In this document: piece by piece, positions 22,835 through 35,900 of the stretch
Layout: every line of letters begins with the position of its first letter
Position numbering within the stretch: position 1 is the first letter of the stretch
Assembly (NCBI GenBank): GCA_028752905.1
Contig: JAQNBH010000003.1
Coordinates: 36,454,472-36,518,471 of the forward strand
Direction: 5' to 3'
Length of the DNA: 64,000 nt
DNA from: Cladorhizidae sp. MBARI D1340-BT2
Lineage: Eukaryota; Porifera; Demospongiae; Poecilosclerida; Cladorhizidae
Position numbers and translations under genes: made by a program
The notes under the pieces: model-generated
The model's database searches: none
Seen by the model: only the letters and a program-made list of their open reading frames with translations
What the model was told of the DNA's origin: nothing

Positions 22835-23385
22835 CTAAAAACCACATGGCCATTTGTTAAAAAACTGACTTTGGAGCTCCATAAATTTTACAAACTTTCA
22901 CTCTATGAACTTGTTATTAGCTCAAAAGATAGATCACTGCGTGTACTCTCTTTTGATACTAAAACTGTTTGATAGGTACAACCATACCCAAGATACAGGC
23001 AGTCAAAATTGGAGGTCTCAAACCTGCATGCCCAAAGTTTTCTGCATTTTCTAACTACTAATTGGAAAGTAAAGAGGGTAGAAATTAGTACCAGTGGACA
23101 GAGGAAGCTCTACTCTATACAATTATTAGGCATTAAAACATAAGATGGTCAAGTGCACAGGTGGAAAACTATTTTTTACACTTTCTAATTAGGAGTTAGA
23201 AATGCAGAAACTTGGGCATGCAGGTTTTGAGGTCCCCAACTTTGACTGTCTGTACCTTGGGTATGGTTGTACCTATGCAAAAGATTTTAATATCAAAAGA
23301 AAGCACACAGAGATATCTATAAATTCATAAAGTGAAGTATGTAGAATACATGGAGCTCCAAAATCGTAACCACATTTTTCTTGAC
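22835..23385. mobile_element. Foldback element, about 550 bp
   Basis: The left arm (GGAGCTCCATAAATT near 22872, GGTACAACCATACCCAAGAT near 22976, CCTGCATGCCCAAAGTTTTC near 23022) is repeated in reverse complement on the right (GGGCATGCAGGTTTTGAGG near 23214, CTTGGGTATGGTTGTACC near 23256, ATGGAGCTCC near 23350). The centre is short and has no ORF. It is probably a non-autonomous DNA transposon. Confidence 0.75.
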
Positions 23386-23829
23386 ACATTGGTATTACCC
23401 GCACTTATTCATTTTTCGAGAGGTATACAATGAAATGGGTGCTAAAAAGTATCATAACTCAAGAATGGTTGGCAATAAAGAGTGAAACTTGAATAGTGAA
23501 GGTATAGAATGGTGAAGGAAAAAAGGTGAGTGATTAAAAAATGGTCCATTATACTGCATGCATCTTGGCTTGAATGTTATGAAAATGGAAACAAAAAGGT
23601 GTGAAGAGGTAATACAAAGTAACGATAGTATTATAAACAATTCTGTACACATGCTATACATTTATTGCTAGGTTGGGCATGATCTGCTGAGGCATATCCT
23701 GTCAGTTTTGCAGTTCTTTTGATATGTGGTGGAACTAAAAGTGCTTCTTCCTTTACCATAGGCTATGGTATGGCTGCAGATAACCACTCAGTCTAGGAAC
23801 TGATCATTCTGGACAAGTGATTCTTATCA

Positions 23830-25080
23830 GGCAGAATTGTCTAATCTGGTCAACAAATACCATTGTCATTCTTCTGAAACATCTATCAGCGCACTGACAT
23901 TGGGCAGTTCATAACCTAGTTGCCAGTGTTCCTTCAGAAGAACAATTCTGACTTCCTCAGTATCTGCCTGTACCTTGACTCTGACTGCAACGGATCAGCC
24001 ACATCAAGCATGAAATGATAGATGTGCTTTATCCCTAGAATCTTGCATACATCTGGATCATAGAAGTTTGTTCAGTTATAATATGGGACTATACTCGAGG
24101 AGTTTGCAACCTGAGCAACATTGAGCACATTCATTCTCTTGAAAAAAAGGTGAAAGCACCAGTCTGGTATAAACATAGTGTGACTGACAACAAGGAAAAA
24201 TAAACAAATCTTGGTGTGCTGTCTCATCAGGACACATGCAGAAGGTACTGCATCAGCAGCTATTTTTGTTTAGGCTAGTGCAGTTGCAGCAGTGAAAACT
24301 TATTTCTACAGTATTTGCATCATTACTGCAATCTCCCGCCTCATCTGCCCAGAAATTGACTTGCTGAGGAAGTGCTTCACAATGCACTCCAAATATACTA
24401 CAGCTTCTCGGTGTGCTGAAGTAGATTGGTCCTGTTTTCAGATCAGATAGAAAGTGATTTTGTTGGGAAAAATGAAATGAATAGTGTACAAAGAGGAATG
24501 TAAATTCAGAGGAAATTCAGAGGAGAGAGGGAGGAAAGGTTTGGAACAGATTACCTACAGTAAAATGTGTGACAACATCATCCTGGCATTGGCCACACAC
24601 ACAGACTTGTACAGGGATTGCTCGAATTCACAATCCGGAGGTGTTCCAATGTGTCTTCATATGCCTTGGACTTGAAGGCATCAGTGATCAAAATATATTA
24701 GTGCTGTTTTTTTGATATTGGTTTCATTACAACCACAGAAGGAAGTAATGACCTCTAAAGCCAGCAGATGGTGGTGTAGGCTAAACCAGATCCCAGCTGC
24801 AAAGCATCACTCCGATATACTCACGAAATATCACACTTGAACACAGGAGTTTGGTATCAGATCTATTATACCCAGGAATTATATCTGGGAGAAGGAGGCA
24901 TGCTGGTCAGCATAGTGAAGAAGAAAAGTGACAGTATTTTCAACTGATTCCAAATTGAAAGTATGTCTAGGGGGTCTCCGGAAGTTGCCATGCACACAAG
25001 ATGCAATTCCATTCTCTCTCAGATTCTTAAGATTCTTGTGTCATTTCTTTCCTATGTCACGAAGAAAATGAAATGCAGTG
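23830..25080 (-). pseudogene. Degraded transposase-like ORF, family not named
   Basis: Translated on the - strand, ordered blocks can be read. They are NGIASCVHGNF with TFNLESVENTVTFLLHYADQHA (25000-24900), AYEDTLEHLRIVNS (about 24670), TGPIYFSTPRSCSIFGVHCE followed by ALPQQVNFWADEAGD (24440-24330), NCTSLNKNS, RQHTKICLFFLVVSHTMFIP with PDWCFHLF (24230-24160), a YN-stop-TNFYDPDV and GIKHIYHF stretch (24080-24010) and VQADTEEVRIVLLKEHWQ (about 23960). From memory these blocks resemble a widespread uncharacterised transposon-derived protein of corals, fish and other animals. Stops and frameshifts show it is dead. I cannot name the superfamily. Confidence 0.6.
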
Positions 25081-25089
25081 CAAATAACT

Positions 25090-26813
25090 AGCCCTTGGTA
25101 GCAATAACATGTGTATTCTCATTGAGCTCTAGCCACTTCAAAAGAAACTAGTAGTCATTGTATTTAGCAAGAATGAATGTATTATTTAGTTTGAGGTTTC
25201 TGTGGCAAACAAGAGAGGATCCCCATGCCAGTGCACTATTCCACAGTGTACTATTCCACTAACACAGTAATGAAATAAAGCTTATTTTTAGTAAGCCTTT
25301 TCTAACTACTTGCTTGCCTTTAAAGTTTGTAAGAAGATGAAGAAAGATCGAAGATACCTCTGAGATACAATATAATAAGTTCATGATTCATGTCCTACAT
25401 AACTATTTTAACTCTGAGTGCAAAACTAGCTATTGCTCGAACAGGGCCTTTTTCTAGATCCTGTCACTATATATATATATATAATTATAGAGAGAGAGAG
25501 ATGTTTAAAGATTAAAATGGTCATGAAATTACCACCTCTTATCTCTACATCTAGTGTCTAGTGTGGCCATAATGTCACCATAAAAACAAAAGAAAAAACA
25601 ACAACAACAACCAGTGATGTCTTTATGGAATAAGCTGCTGCTACAATATTTGAAAAGTGATTTTCCATCTCAATCCAGTAGTAGATCTGTAAGATGAATT
25701 CGGTCTAAATAAATGAAATGCCACTTACTTCAGGTATACATTAGTGCTTCTTTTAAGAGACCCATCCTACCAAAGACCATCTCCTTTATAAGACAAGAGT
25801 AGTTAGAATGCACCAATACACTTATTATACAAAGTTACCTCTACCCACAAATCACCTCAAGTACCAGGTAAGATGCTTACCAACATCACACATAAGGTAT
25901 TTAACAACTTCCACAAACCCAAAGTATATACCACTTGATACTGACCAAATTCAAATCCCCCTGGAAAGAAAATTGCTAACTGTGATAGAGAGAGTTGCTA
26001 TAATCAACCATGCACAATACATATATACATGTACACCAATATACAGTTTAAAATAAATTTCTCCCTCCTATTGTTTCACCCACCCTTAGTGACAGACAAC
26101 CTCTTTTGAGAGACAATTTATGTGTAAATTTACAGGTGGTCTCTCAAAAAAGGGATTACTGCACACAATTCATGGTCATGCTGACTGTGCACAAACAAAA
26201 TAGCTATGTCAGTAATCTCTTTGTCAAGAAAGGTTACTAAGACCTTGGTCAACCAGATGGCATGAAAGTTTCTCTCGCATGCTACAGGGTACATGTGTTC
26301 TATGAATGTGTTCTATGAACGACGTGCTCTATTTATGTATGCAGACATGGACTCTTCGTCGTTCTTTTTACTGAGATGTTGTTTCTGCACACTTGATTTA
26401 TGGAGTGAGAAATTGGTTGTGCTTAATGACTTGCCTATGTCTTTTATCACATGAATAAGTACCTTCATCAAACAACACTTAATGCTGCATAAAAAAACAA
26501 CTTCATCCCATCATGCATAATCTTCATCATTTGTGCTAGTTTTGCAGTCTTCAATGTCTCAATCTTAATCAGATCACTACAATCTACAAATTGTTCATGT
26601 TTCTTTGATCCTATATGGTTGACAAGTCAGCTTTTTGTATTTGGAATTGCTCCCCCAGGCACTATATTGCTACCTTAGTGGCCGCTACCCTAAACAATAT
26701 CCAAATAGTTTTGTACAAATTTCCTCAACAATTAACCATTCGGGGCATGAATACTCAATCAAGATTGCATTGATGCAGGCAAACTGATAATATTGGAAGT
26801 GGATAGGTAATAG
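25090..26813. other. AT-rich non-coding region
   Basis: It contains (TA)n and (GA)n runs near 25470-25500 and CAA-type runs at about 25590-25610. No gene was recognised. Confidence 0.5.
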
Positions 26814-26817
26814 TTAA

Positions 26818-28724
26818 AGGGCAACTGCAGTAAATTCCCTCCCCCCTCCCTTGTTTAGATAGTTCTAGCTATAATAACACCATGTAAAAATATTACATTC
26901 TAAATTTCAGTCTACAGGGAGATACAAGCCACTACATTAGATTAGATTGTGGCTTTAATGACTGTGTATTGTGGGAGTTCTACCACTGTGCTTGCACTCC
27001 CAGTGCATTGTAGTTCAGTGTATTAGAGGCATTGTGTAGACACTACCACACTGTAAGCTATGATAGCTAATGGCAGGATCAGAAGAGGAAAACTCAGACA
27101 GGGTGTAGAGAACATGACCATACCCCACCACATGAAGAAAGCTCTGATGGCTATCTATCATCAGGATCAGAACAGGAAATCTCATTTCTTAACCTAGTCA
27201 CTGTAGTACAATGAAGACAAGCAGGAAGTTTCTGTGCTGCAAAGAAATACCTAAGATATCAGAGAAAAAGAATGACCTGGAAGTTCCTGTGGGTTGCATT
27301 ACAGAGCACCCAGGTTTTGAAGCGGTTTGCTTGAATGTCTGGGTCCTTGAAACAGCTTACTACCAATATTGACAGCAATATTATGGGCATGCTCCACCAA
27401 CTGCAGGTTTTCCCCTCTCCTCTCCATTTTTCTACATAAAATATAGATATACAGCCTATAGACAAAACCATATGGTGCTGGTCTTGGTTAGGAAAGAGTC
27501 GTTTTATCAGCATGTGCAGTGACCAAAATTCGAGCAAGTTTTCCTTCTGAAACTTATCTGAGTTTAACTATCATGTGTTAATGTAGCAATTTCAACCAGC
27601 TATAGCAAGTCATTAGGTTGCTGTTTTTTTCATTAACATACAATCAAAAACAAACATTCATTAAAATTGACTTTGATGTTCAGTAATAGCTTTTTCTTTG
27701 CTAGGCCTACTATAACTCTGACAGAAACACGCAAAGGATGAGGTGAAAAGTAATAGCATCCAAAGAATTATAGGACTATCCTAAGAACTTCTGTGAACAG
27801 GTCAGCAATGTAATCTATTATGAACAAAGAAATGACATCATTACATTGTACCTGCAGAAGTAATAATCTTACCAAAAATACTGTCTTCCTCCATCCTCCT
27901 AACAATATATCCCCACTTCTTATATTTTGCTGGTTCCTTTCTTTGTTATAGCTTGCTTTCTTCCCTCATTATCATTGTAGTGGAGTGATGCCAGGTAACT
28001 ACAGTCTATGTAAAGATCATGTAAAAACTGAAATTGATGCGATATCGTTCAAATGTAGCAATCCAGACTTTGAAAACATTCCAACATTATGATAAGCATG
28101 TTGACTTGGGAGCAAAGTATATAAAACTAAGCTGTGAAAAGCCTCACAGTATGATGTCTGGTACTTCGGAGAAAGATTCGCAAAATCTTTACCAAACCTT
28201 GTGTTTGTTATTATCGCTGTGATTTGCTCGCCTGCTTTAGTACTCTGCACAGATTACTTTGACTTGCTAACCTGCTTTGGTATCTGCACGGAAGTTACAA
28301 TGTAATGTTAGCTGATTATCTATCTATGGAGAAGATGTTGGAATTAATGCCAATTCATCTTCAGGTTCAGCTACATTGTCAGAGTTTTCCTCTTCTGATC
28401 CTAATGATCAAAGCTTTCTTCATGGCATGGTGTAGTCATCAAGTAGGCAGGTCCTTATATATATATTTGACTTTTACAGCTGAACTACAATGCACTTGGA
28501 GTGCAAGCACAAGTGGGAGGACTCCAACACTATATAAGTGGTAAGACTCCCACAATACACAGTCATTAGCAAGCCACACTTTAATCAGATGTAATGGCTT
28601 GTATCTCCCTGTAGACTGCAACTTAAAATATAATATTTTTCACAAGGTGTTATTATAGCTGGAACTATCTAAACATAAAAAATTTAAAAAACCAAGGGGG
28701 GGGGGGGATGTACTGCAGTTGCCT
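26818..28724 (-). mobile_element. Kolobok-like DNA transposon with TTAA duplications
   Basis: The ends are AGGGCAACTGCAGTA on the left and ACTGCAGTTGCCT on the right, each bordered by TTAA (26814-26817 and 28725-28728). The terminal inverted repeats are long: the block around 26920-27110 (GGGAGATACAAGCC, ACTGTGTATTGTGGGAGT, GGATCAGAAGAGGAAAACTC) recurs inverted at 28375-28620. Inside, a - strand frame near 28250-28017 reads SPKYQTSYCEAFHSLVL with NVGMFSKSGLLHLN, similar in layout to the C-terminal part of Kolobok-type transposases. The TTAA target fits that superfamily. The coding part is mostly lost. Confidence 0.75.
28017..28250 (-). pseudogene. Kolobok-like transposase C-terminal remnant
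   Basis: A 77-codon frame contains GKDFANLSPKYQTSYCEAFHS. From memory it aligns with the 'LSP..QTS..EAFHSL' block found in animal THAP/Kolobok transposases. The upstream catalytic part is not readable in any single frame, so it is inactive. Confidence 0.55.
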
Positions 28725-28832
28725 TTAATAGTAAGAAGTATTTAAAAAGTTATTGCACCAGGTCTAGTCCAATACTGCTATGAGCTTCATGAAGTTTTAA
28801 TCCCACAAACTCTAGGAAATTCTCAATTAACT

Positions 28833-28925
28833 CTCAGTTGACATAATAATATTAGAATAACCTTCTCAACAATCAACTTGAGAAATTGTATTCCCTCGAC
28901 ATTTCAATAGATGTTCTAGCCTTCC
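28833..28925. mobile_element. Foldback MITE copy 4 (left half)
   Basis: It begins with CTCTCAGTTGACATAATAAT, followed by AATAACCTTCTCAACAATCA, TCGACATTTC and TGTTCTAGCCTTCC. The other arm is missing. Confidence 0.7.
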
Positions 28926-29743
28926 CTAGGTAATTAGTATATGCAAAAAGTTGGTAGTCGGCCTATATTGAGATGGATCATCACAGAGCATGCTGGTGAG
29001 AGTGTAGTGCAATTTTTGATGGGTTAGAAATGGAGGCTTATGGTGATCAAGCAGCAGCTGCAAGCAACCAATTTTACTGCAAATCCAGGGAAGGTAAGGG
29101 ACAAGTAAGAAACACTGTTATTGCCAACATGGAGTGTTTCAGCATCAGACAGTGACCACTTGAATTTAATAACTTTGCAAAATCTACAGGCGGCACAAGG
29201 GAGCATGTGATAGTACAGTACTTTAACGACCAGCTTGTCAGTTGCTCAATAACTATGCACACCGAAATAGAAAGTGCTCTACATGTCCAATTCAGTAGCA
29301 CTATTTTCTTACCATACCATTTTGGTATGATAAATAAATAAATAAAAGACAAAATTATTTGTGGCTTGTTTGGTTATCATTTATGAAACAAAGCATGCAA
29401 AAGCATGCAAAAGTTGGCACTTCATATTACACAGCATTGTTTTCTAAATGGGAATTGGGTGGCCACGGACTGGGGTCACTATATAAACATTGCCATACTG
29501 TAATGTTATCTCAAGAATTCTCACAGCTTCATTAATTTGGGCCCACTTACGAAAAAAACCCAACATTTACATATGCTATGAGAGATCTATCAGTGATATA
29601 CAGTATAGCAACACACTGTGTACGTCTCTGCTTATTTTGAAACATTGATTAGTGTTAGACTGACCTTCATGTCAGGTAACTTGAAATTTGTGATAAATAA
29701 AGTTTGTGGATAACTGAATATTAGTGAAGCTATAACACACACA

Positions 29744-29967
29744 CTAACTATTATTATTAGCCACTAACCTCAGAGCATCAATATCCAGCAAAGAGTTCCT
29801 TGCCACTTGAACTAGTTGAATCCCCAACTTGTGAGCTTTCACTCTGACTGGAGAGTCCTTGGATGATGACGTATCCAAAGATTTGTCACTACTGACCAAT
29901 ACTGATATGCTAATAGCCTCATCAACTATTTCGGATGGCAAGGATGACATCTTAGCCAAGTGCAAGC
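29744..29967 (-). CDS. MSH4: MSH4 exon s, last exon with stop
   Basis: The acceptor TATTGCAG lies in the first copy of a tandem array. Phase 1 in. It encodes [16 protein letters not shown], a Ser/Asp-rich linker, then [20 protein letters not shown] and [10 protein letters not shown] before TAG at 29744-29746. Human has VSSLPPSIVLDAKEI and [21 protein letters not shown]. An alternative donor AG|GTTAGT at 29768 could instead lead to a further exon not identified. The C-terminal part mediates MSH5 contact in the family. Confidence 0.88.
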
Positions 29968-32900
29968 CTGCAATAATGTGATATCAATATTGTGAGTAAC
30001 ATGGTCATTGCATCTTAGCCAAGTACAAGCCTGCAATAATGTCATATCAATATTGTGAGTAACATGGTCATTGCATCTTAGCCAAGTGCAAGCCTGCAAT
30101 AATGTCATATCAATATTGTGAGTAACATGGTCATTGCATCTTAGCCAAGTGCAAGCCTGCAATAATGTGATATCAATACATTGTGAGTAACATGGTCATT
30201 GCATCTTAGCCAAGTGCAAGCCTGCAATAATGTGATATCAATACATTGTGAGTAACATGGTCATTGCATCTTAGCCAAGTGCAAGCCTGCAGCAATAATG
30301 TGATATCAATTTCTACCTGTTATAGTCCAGAATGCAGATTCATAGATGCTATAGTGAGTGTCTGCCAGCATAAACATCCTCAAATAATATTGCAAATATA
30401 TTTTTTTATTGGAAACATCTTTAAAAAGCTCACATACTAATTTTCTAGATCTGGAAAGCCAAGATTAAAATTGGACCAACCAGAACGCATTCATGTGACC
30501 CATTGCAAAACTGCATCTCATTAGCATTTGTTTTAAAAAAAGTGTGAAATAGCATTTCTTGCTGAAGATGGTTCTTCTCAAGTGCTTTTCCTGACACAGT
30601 AAGCTCAGGAAGTCTAGAGTATGAAGGAACTCATCTGGATGGGAAGAAAGCAGGAAAAGAGGTCGAAATTCTGCACCATATTTTTACTGAAAGCTTATGA
30701 CTTCGCCCACCCCATTCTAATAACTAAATTGGCCTAGCTTCTTCAATATTGGGTTAATTAAAATATTGAACAGCTATTCTATATCTTATTTCACACTGGT
30801 TATTTTAATTGCACCCACCTGTCATATCACTAATAAATATATCATTCCACAACAGCCACTTTGTTAACACTTACAAGTGCTACAATTATGGCAAACCATC
30901 CTCATAGTATTGCCCATGAAAGTCTATAAAAGTGTTTTGGAGGAATATGTGCGAACATTGTTGTTTGAATGTGGTTAACACTATGCAAAAATGGGATTGG
31001 CAATGTGTGTTTCTCTATACACTATGTATTTGAGGACATTTATGCTGGCAGGTTCTATACATGCCCAAATGATTATCAACTAGAATGATAATGAATAATT
31101 ATGTTTAAGCAGCCAAATTTTAAGTCTATAGTCAACTCCTAAACACCTACATATATTATAGTATTCTTGCAAACATGATAAGTGAGATACCAAGACTTAG
31201 TTAGAGAGATAGAAACTTTTGATTAAGGGGTGATGCTGCGAGGACCTGCTACTTCCAATACACACCACGGCTAAGGAAAGTTCCTGCGTGAAAGCTTGTA
31301 GCAGAATACCCAAGCGCGTGAAATTATAGCTTATCACACCCATGCAGGTGAAAATAATCTTTATGGCTTCACACGTTCATCTACCCCTACACCTGGAGTC
31401 GGAGGTTCCTCACCTGAAGGACCAAAGTGCAATACTAACATGCGTTATCCAGCAAACATAACTCTAGGTTGTTTAATGATCGATCTCAGTACGTGCAAAG
31501 CTAACCCAAACATCGTTGGAATAAATATTGCAGTGGATAGGCACAAGACTAAGCATCAACCAGCATTAAGGGCTACAGTAAGGATGACAAGGAAAAGAAG
31601 ACTTACCTCTTGACAGAGATGGATGTGTTGATGGGTTGTGTGTTTCTTACTGTTTCTGTCAATCAATCTATTTTTTATGTTGATATATATCTTCATCGAA
31701 GCAGATAGTCTTTTGTATTATTGAAGGATGACCATAGTGTGTTGAGGCTTCAGGGTTTGAATAGACAGGAGGGGTCCAATTTCCATATTGATATACATTT
31801 AGGAGGCTCTGAGTGTGTCATTTACTAGGAATCTAATAATATGCACGAATATATGATCTACACGTATTTGGTAAGCAAACTCACTTTGTTGCTATTCAGT
31901 AGATTATGCCCAATAATGTAATTCTCCCCTGTGTGTTGTTGAACTCTACACAGAGAAGATGACTTAACCGTGTAAAAATAAACACTCTTAATCATCAACA
32001 AACTCAGCCTCACCATAATTGGTCTGTTCCATGATTCCTTTCTTTAGTTCATGAGTATTAGGATTAAACTCTCCATTAACATCTGGTGTCAGCTGTTATA
32101 TAGCCCATTATATGCAATAACATCTGATAATAACAGTGACAACCAAAAAATTACTGCAACAGCAACAGGATCTCACCTTCAGATCAAAGTGATAGCTATA
32201 GGGTGAGGAAGCAAGAGTAAATATAATTGCCAAGTTGTATCTAATATTTATTACTAAGATTTTTCCCTTCAAACCTTATTAGCTACCATTCATACTATAC
32301 AAAATAAACCATCTACTGGCCACAAATGCATTATTCCATCTCATTACACTTGCAAATATAGATTACACTATCCCTAATATCACTTACTTCTGCACATTTG
32401 GATACGTTCCGGCCAGCCTGTTCAGTTCCAGGAAGTGTGTAGCAATAAACGAGTAAGCAGAAGTGGAGAGAAGTTCCTCGCAGATGGCATAGCAGAGACC
32501 AACGCCCTCCTCAGCACTTGTGCCCCGACCTAACTCATCAATGATGATCAGACTAGATCCTGAAACATTCTGAAGGATGTAATTCACCTCGCGCATCTAC
32601 AAGATAAACTGTCATTACCACAACCACCACCTCATCTAATACTTCTCCTCCTTATCTTCATCATCATGCAGTGAATGAGAATGCACCCAATTAAATCGGG
32701 GACGTGGGAAGAGGTGGGGCTTGTAAGGCTCGTAGAACATGCTGACATGTTATGCAGTCCAGTCAGGGGACTCTAACTTATAATATGGCAGCCACTACTC
32801 CGCCTTCACTGAATTACCAGAAGTTCCTCACCAGCCACTTGGCCGTTCTTTTCCCATGGTAATAAGACCAAATCATTCTGCATTAGCAAGAGCCCACTGA

Positions 32901-35900
32901 TGTTGCTGTTTTTTTGCCATGTTTGAACTAATGCTTCCAAGCAAGGCTGAAATCATCTAATCAAGAACCAGCTTTTGTAAGTTAATTTTTCATTTTTTAT
33001 ACTTTTCTTACAGTTATAACTAAAACAGTGGACAATTCTATCTAGATCCCAAAGATATTTTGTAAATGGTTACCTCATCATACACAATAAGCATCAACAG
33101 AGTGCGTGTCATGGGGAAGTTGTAGAAGCTGTCATTGCACTTAGAGCTACAACCACAAATGTTGGCAGTCTGTTGGGTAAAGAGAGAACAAGAAGAAAAC
33201 CAGAAAATGTTAATGGTGGTGTTTTGAAACATACGGTATCTAGTTCTTCAGGGATTAGCACTTAAGGCAATTGGATTTCTGAAGAAGATGGAAACCTCAA
33301 TGACTGATGCTGATGCATCAAATCTTGAGTGGTTCATGCGAAAAGCTAACAACAACATGAGATGCAAAATGAAATCACATGTCCACATCTGTACTCAGGG
33401 ATATAGCTGCATCCTTCAAAATTCATAATTTGTGATATTGATGGTGGATGAAACAGGCATTCTAGTTCCTTGATGTGAATGAGGAATTTTAAAGTTTGTA
33501 TAATGTGGCATCAATTGATGCAGAAAATTCTGTGGATACATTCTGATTTGTCTGTTATGATGGGGCCAGCTCAATGAAGGGGCCTAGTGAGAGAATATGT
33601 GATATTGAATCTAGGGCAGTGTATACACAATTCTATGGGTTCTCAATTCAACTTACTGTAGGTGATATCATAAATAAGATCAAGATAATGAGAGATGTCC
33701 TTGATATGGCCAGGCAATACATTTTTTTAACATGAGTGGCGAGCAAAGATGCGATTGGAGAGGCGGTAAAAACAATAATAATGAAATCCTAGTATTATTA
33801 TTGCTCTAGCCAGATCTACTACAGCATACTGACCTATACATTATTGGTGTCATCATATTGATTGTGGTATGAGAAGCAGCTAGATATTTATATATCTTCA
33901 CATATTCTGAATGTTTGGTGCAAGATTGAGGTGAGAGCAGGGTCAGATATTCTCCAGATTCACTGTAGTAATCATTTCAAATTAAGCAAACTCATTTTAT
34001 TTAAGGCAATACAACTCCTACTTAGCTAGAACACGCTAATGACTACATCAGAATGAAATTTCATCATCCTTTCCTGCCAGCTATTAACCATGCAGTTAGT
34101 TCTCACTTGCCTCTGCAGCCATTTTTCTTTCTTATATCTTCAAATCTGCTGCTGTTTTCTCATTCTTTCTCTTCATCTATGAAGACCATTCCTGGCTTAA
34201 ATAAGCACACTTAATTTAAGGCAGGCTTAAATAAGCGCACTTTATTTAATGCAGGCTTAAATAAGCGCACTTTATTTAAGGCGGGCAACCCATTCATATT
34301 TTCTATGGGTGAACGTACGTTGAATACAGATACATAGATATAAATAAATATGCCATAAGGCAAACCAAGATTTCCATCCTGAAACCACACTTCACTCTAT
34401 AGATTAGTAGGCTTAGAAAGAAAGGGCACACCCTTAACTGACACTTCTCCCTGACTGAGGCCTTGTTGGCCTTACAGACTAACATTTGTTTGTTCCACCA
34501 TTGTAGACCACTTGGATGCCTTTGACTTCTCCTTTACCTTGCTACTTGTTAGAGAAGAGTGAGTTAGTTTGCATTTAGTTACCATGGGGTCTATTGTTGG
34601 GCTTTATGCTCTATGGGAGGAATAAAAATATTGACCAAGTACTCTGGCAATATGTGTTAGATTTGAGAAAAGTGAAAGAGGAATGTGATTGGAAATCATT
34701 GTTGGACTGAACCAGTGGCCACAAGCAATGCTTTCTTCTGAGGTAGGGATTTGGGAGATGTAATTTATTAGTTATCTATGTAGCTACTGAGTCGATTATA
34801 ATAGCACATTTACATAACGGATATTATATGCCCACAAAAAATAGCTTGCATCAAGTCGACCATTTTCTTACCACCTTCATACGGTATATTGCAAAATTAA
34901 TAATTACGAACCACATGTGAATGGTTCATGAATTTTTGTGGAGAGTAATTGACACCAATCTACCTAAAAAACCAACCTTGAGAACCAAAGATACTAATAC
35001 TCATCCACATTTTTCTTGTTGAGGTTCTCATGCATAGGTTCGCATTGAGGGCTTGACGAATCCCTCTCAAATGCTCGCATGCAGGGTGTGAAATATACCG
35101 TATATTGTGATCAAGTAAAAATAACCGCAACAACAGAAACAGCATACACAACAACAATAACAACAACCCCAAACCACAACACACAAAATTGAACAATATA
35201 CAACAACTACAATAACCTTCTCAATAATTAACTCGATGTTTCGACTAGATGCTCTAGCCTTCGTCAGGAATACTGACACCAAGACATTGCAAGCTCACAT
35301 GAGTCTTAGAAGTATCTCATTATTCTGGATGAAGGCTAGAGCATATAATAGAAATGTGAGAGAGTACAATTTCAAGATAATTGAGAAGGTAATTGTAATG
35401 CTATTATGTTCCTTCAATCACGGAGTCTAAAACTTATCTACCTCCACCATAAATGTAGAAGAATTAGTCTCTATGTCATCATCAGAACCAATACGAGAGA
35501 ATATCTGGTCAGTCATCCTGAAGCTTCCATATTCTGCAGGAATGTAACAGCCAACCTGAGCCATTACTTGAAGGAGTGCTATCTGTCGTAGATAGGTCGA
35601 CTTTCCACTCTGTTATGAAAGAGTTATATATAATGACATACCTAACATGTGTACATGTGGAAGCTAAAATTAGTGCTAAATGTTTCACAATAAAATTTGG
35701 AATGCATTTTCATATTCTCAAACAAACTCAAGCCACAAGAGAGAAGAAAGAAAAAGAAATGAAGTTAAATAATAATGGTAAATAATTAAAATAATATAAA
35801 AATATAATATTTTCATTATAATAGAATACATCATCACAGCTCTCATATTTCAAGCACTTTGGAATTATATGTATGTACTAAGATTTATTGCACCATTCCC

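Larger units (their letters stand above)
32597..35441 (-). other. MSH4 intron between exons o and p
   Basis: It contains the dispersed repeat at 33760-33920, a three-unit array of GGCTTAAATAAGCGCACTTT at 34195-34285 and a foldback MITE at 35200-35410. No gene was recognised in it. Confidence 0.5.

Noticed and set aside
29926..30162. 78-codon frame with repeated [17 protein letters not shown]
   Set aside because: It reads through the tandem array at the MSH4 acceptor. Kept only as a possible consequence of alternative acceptor use.
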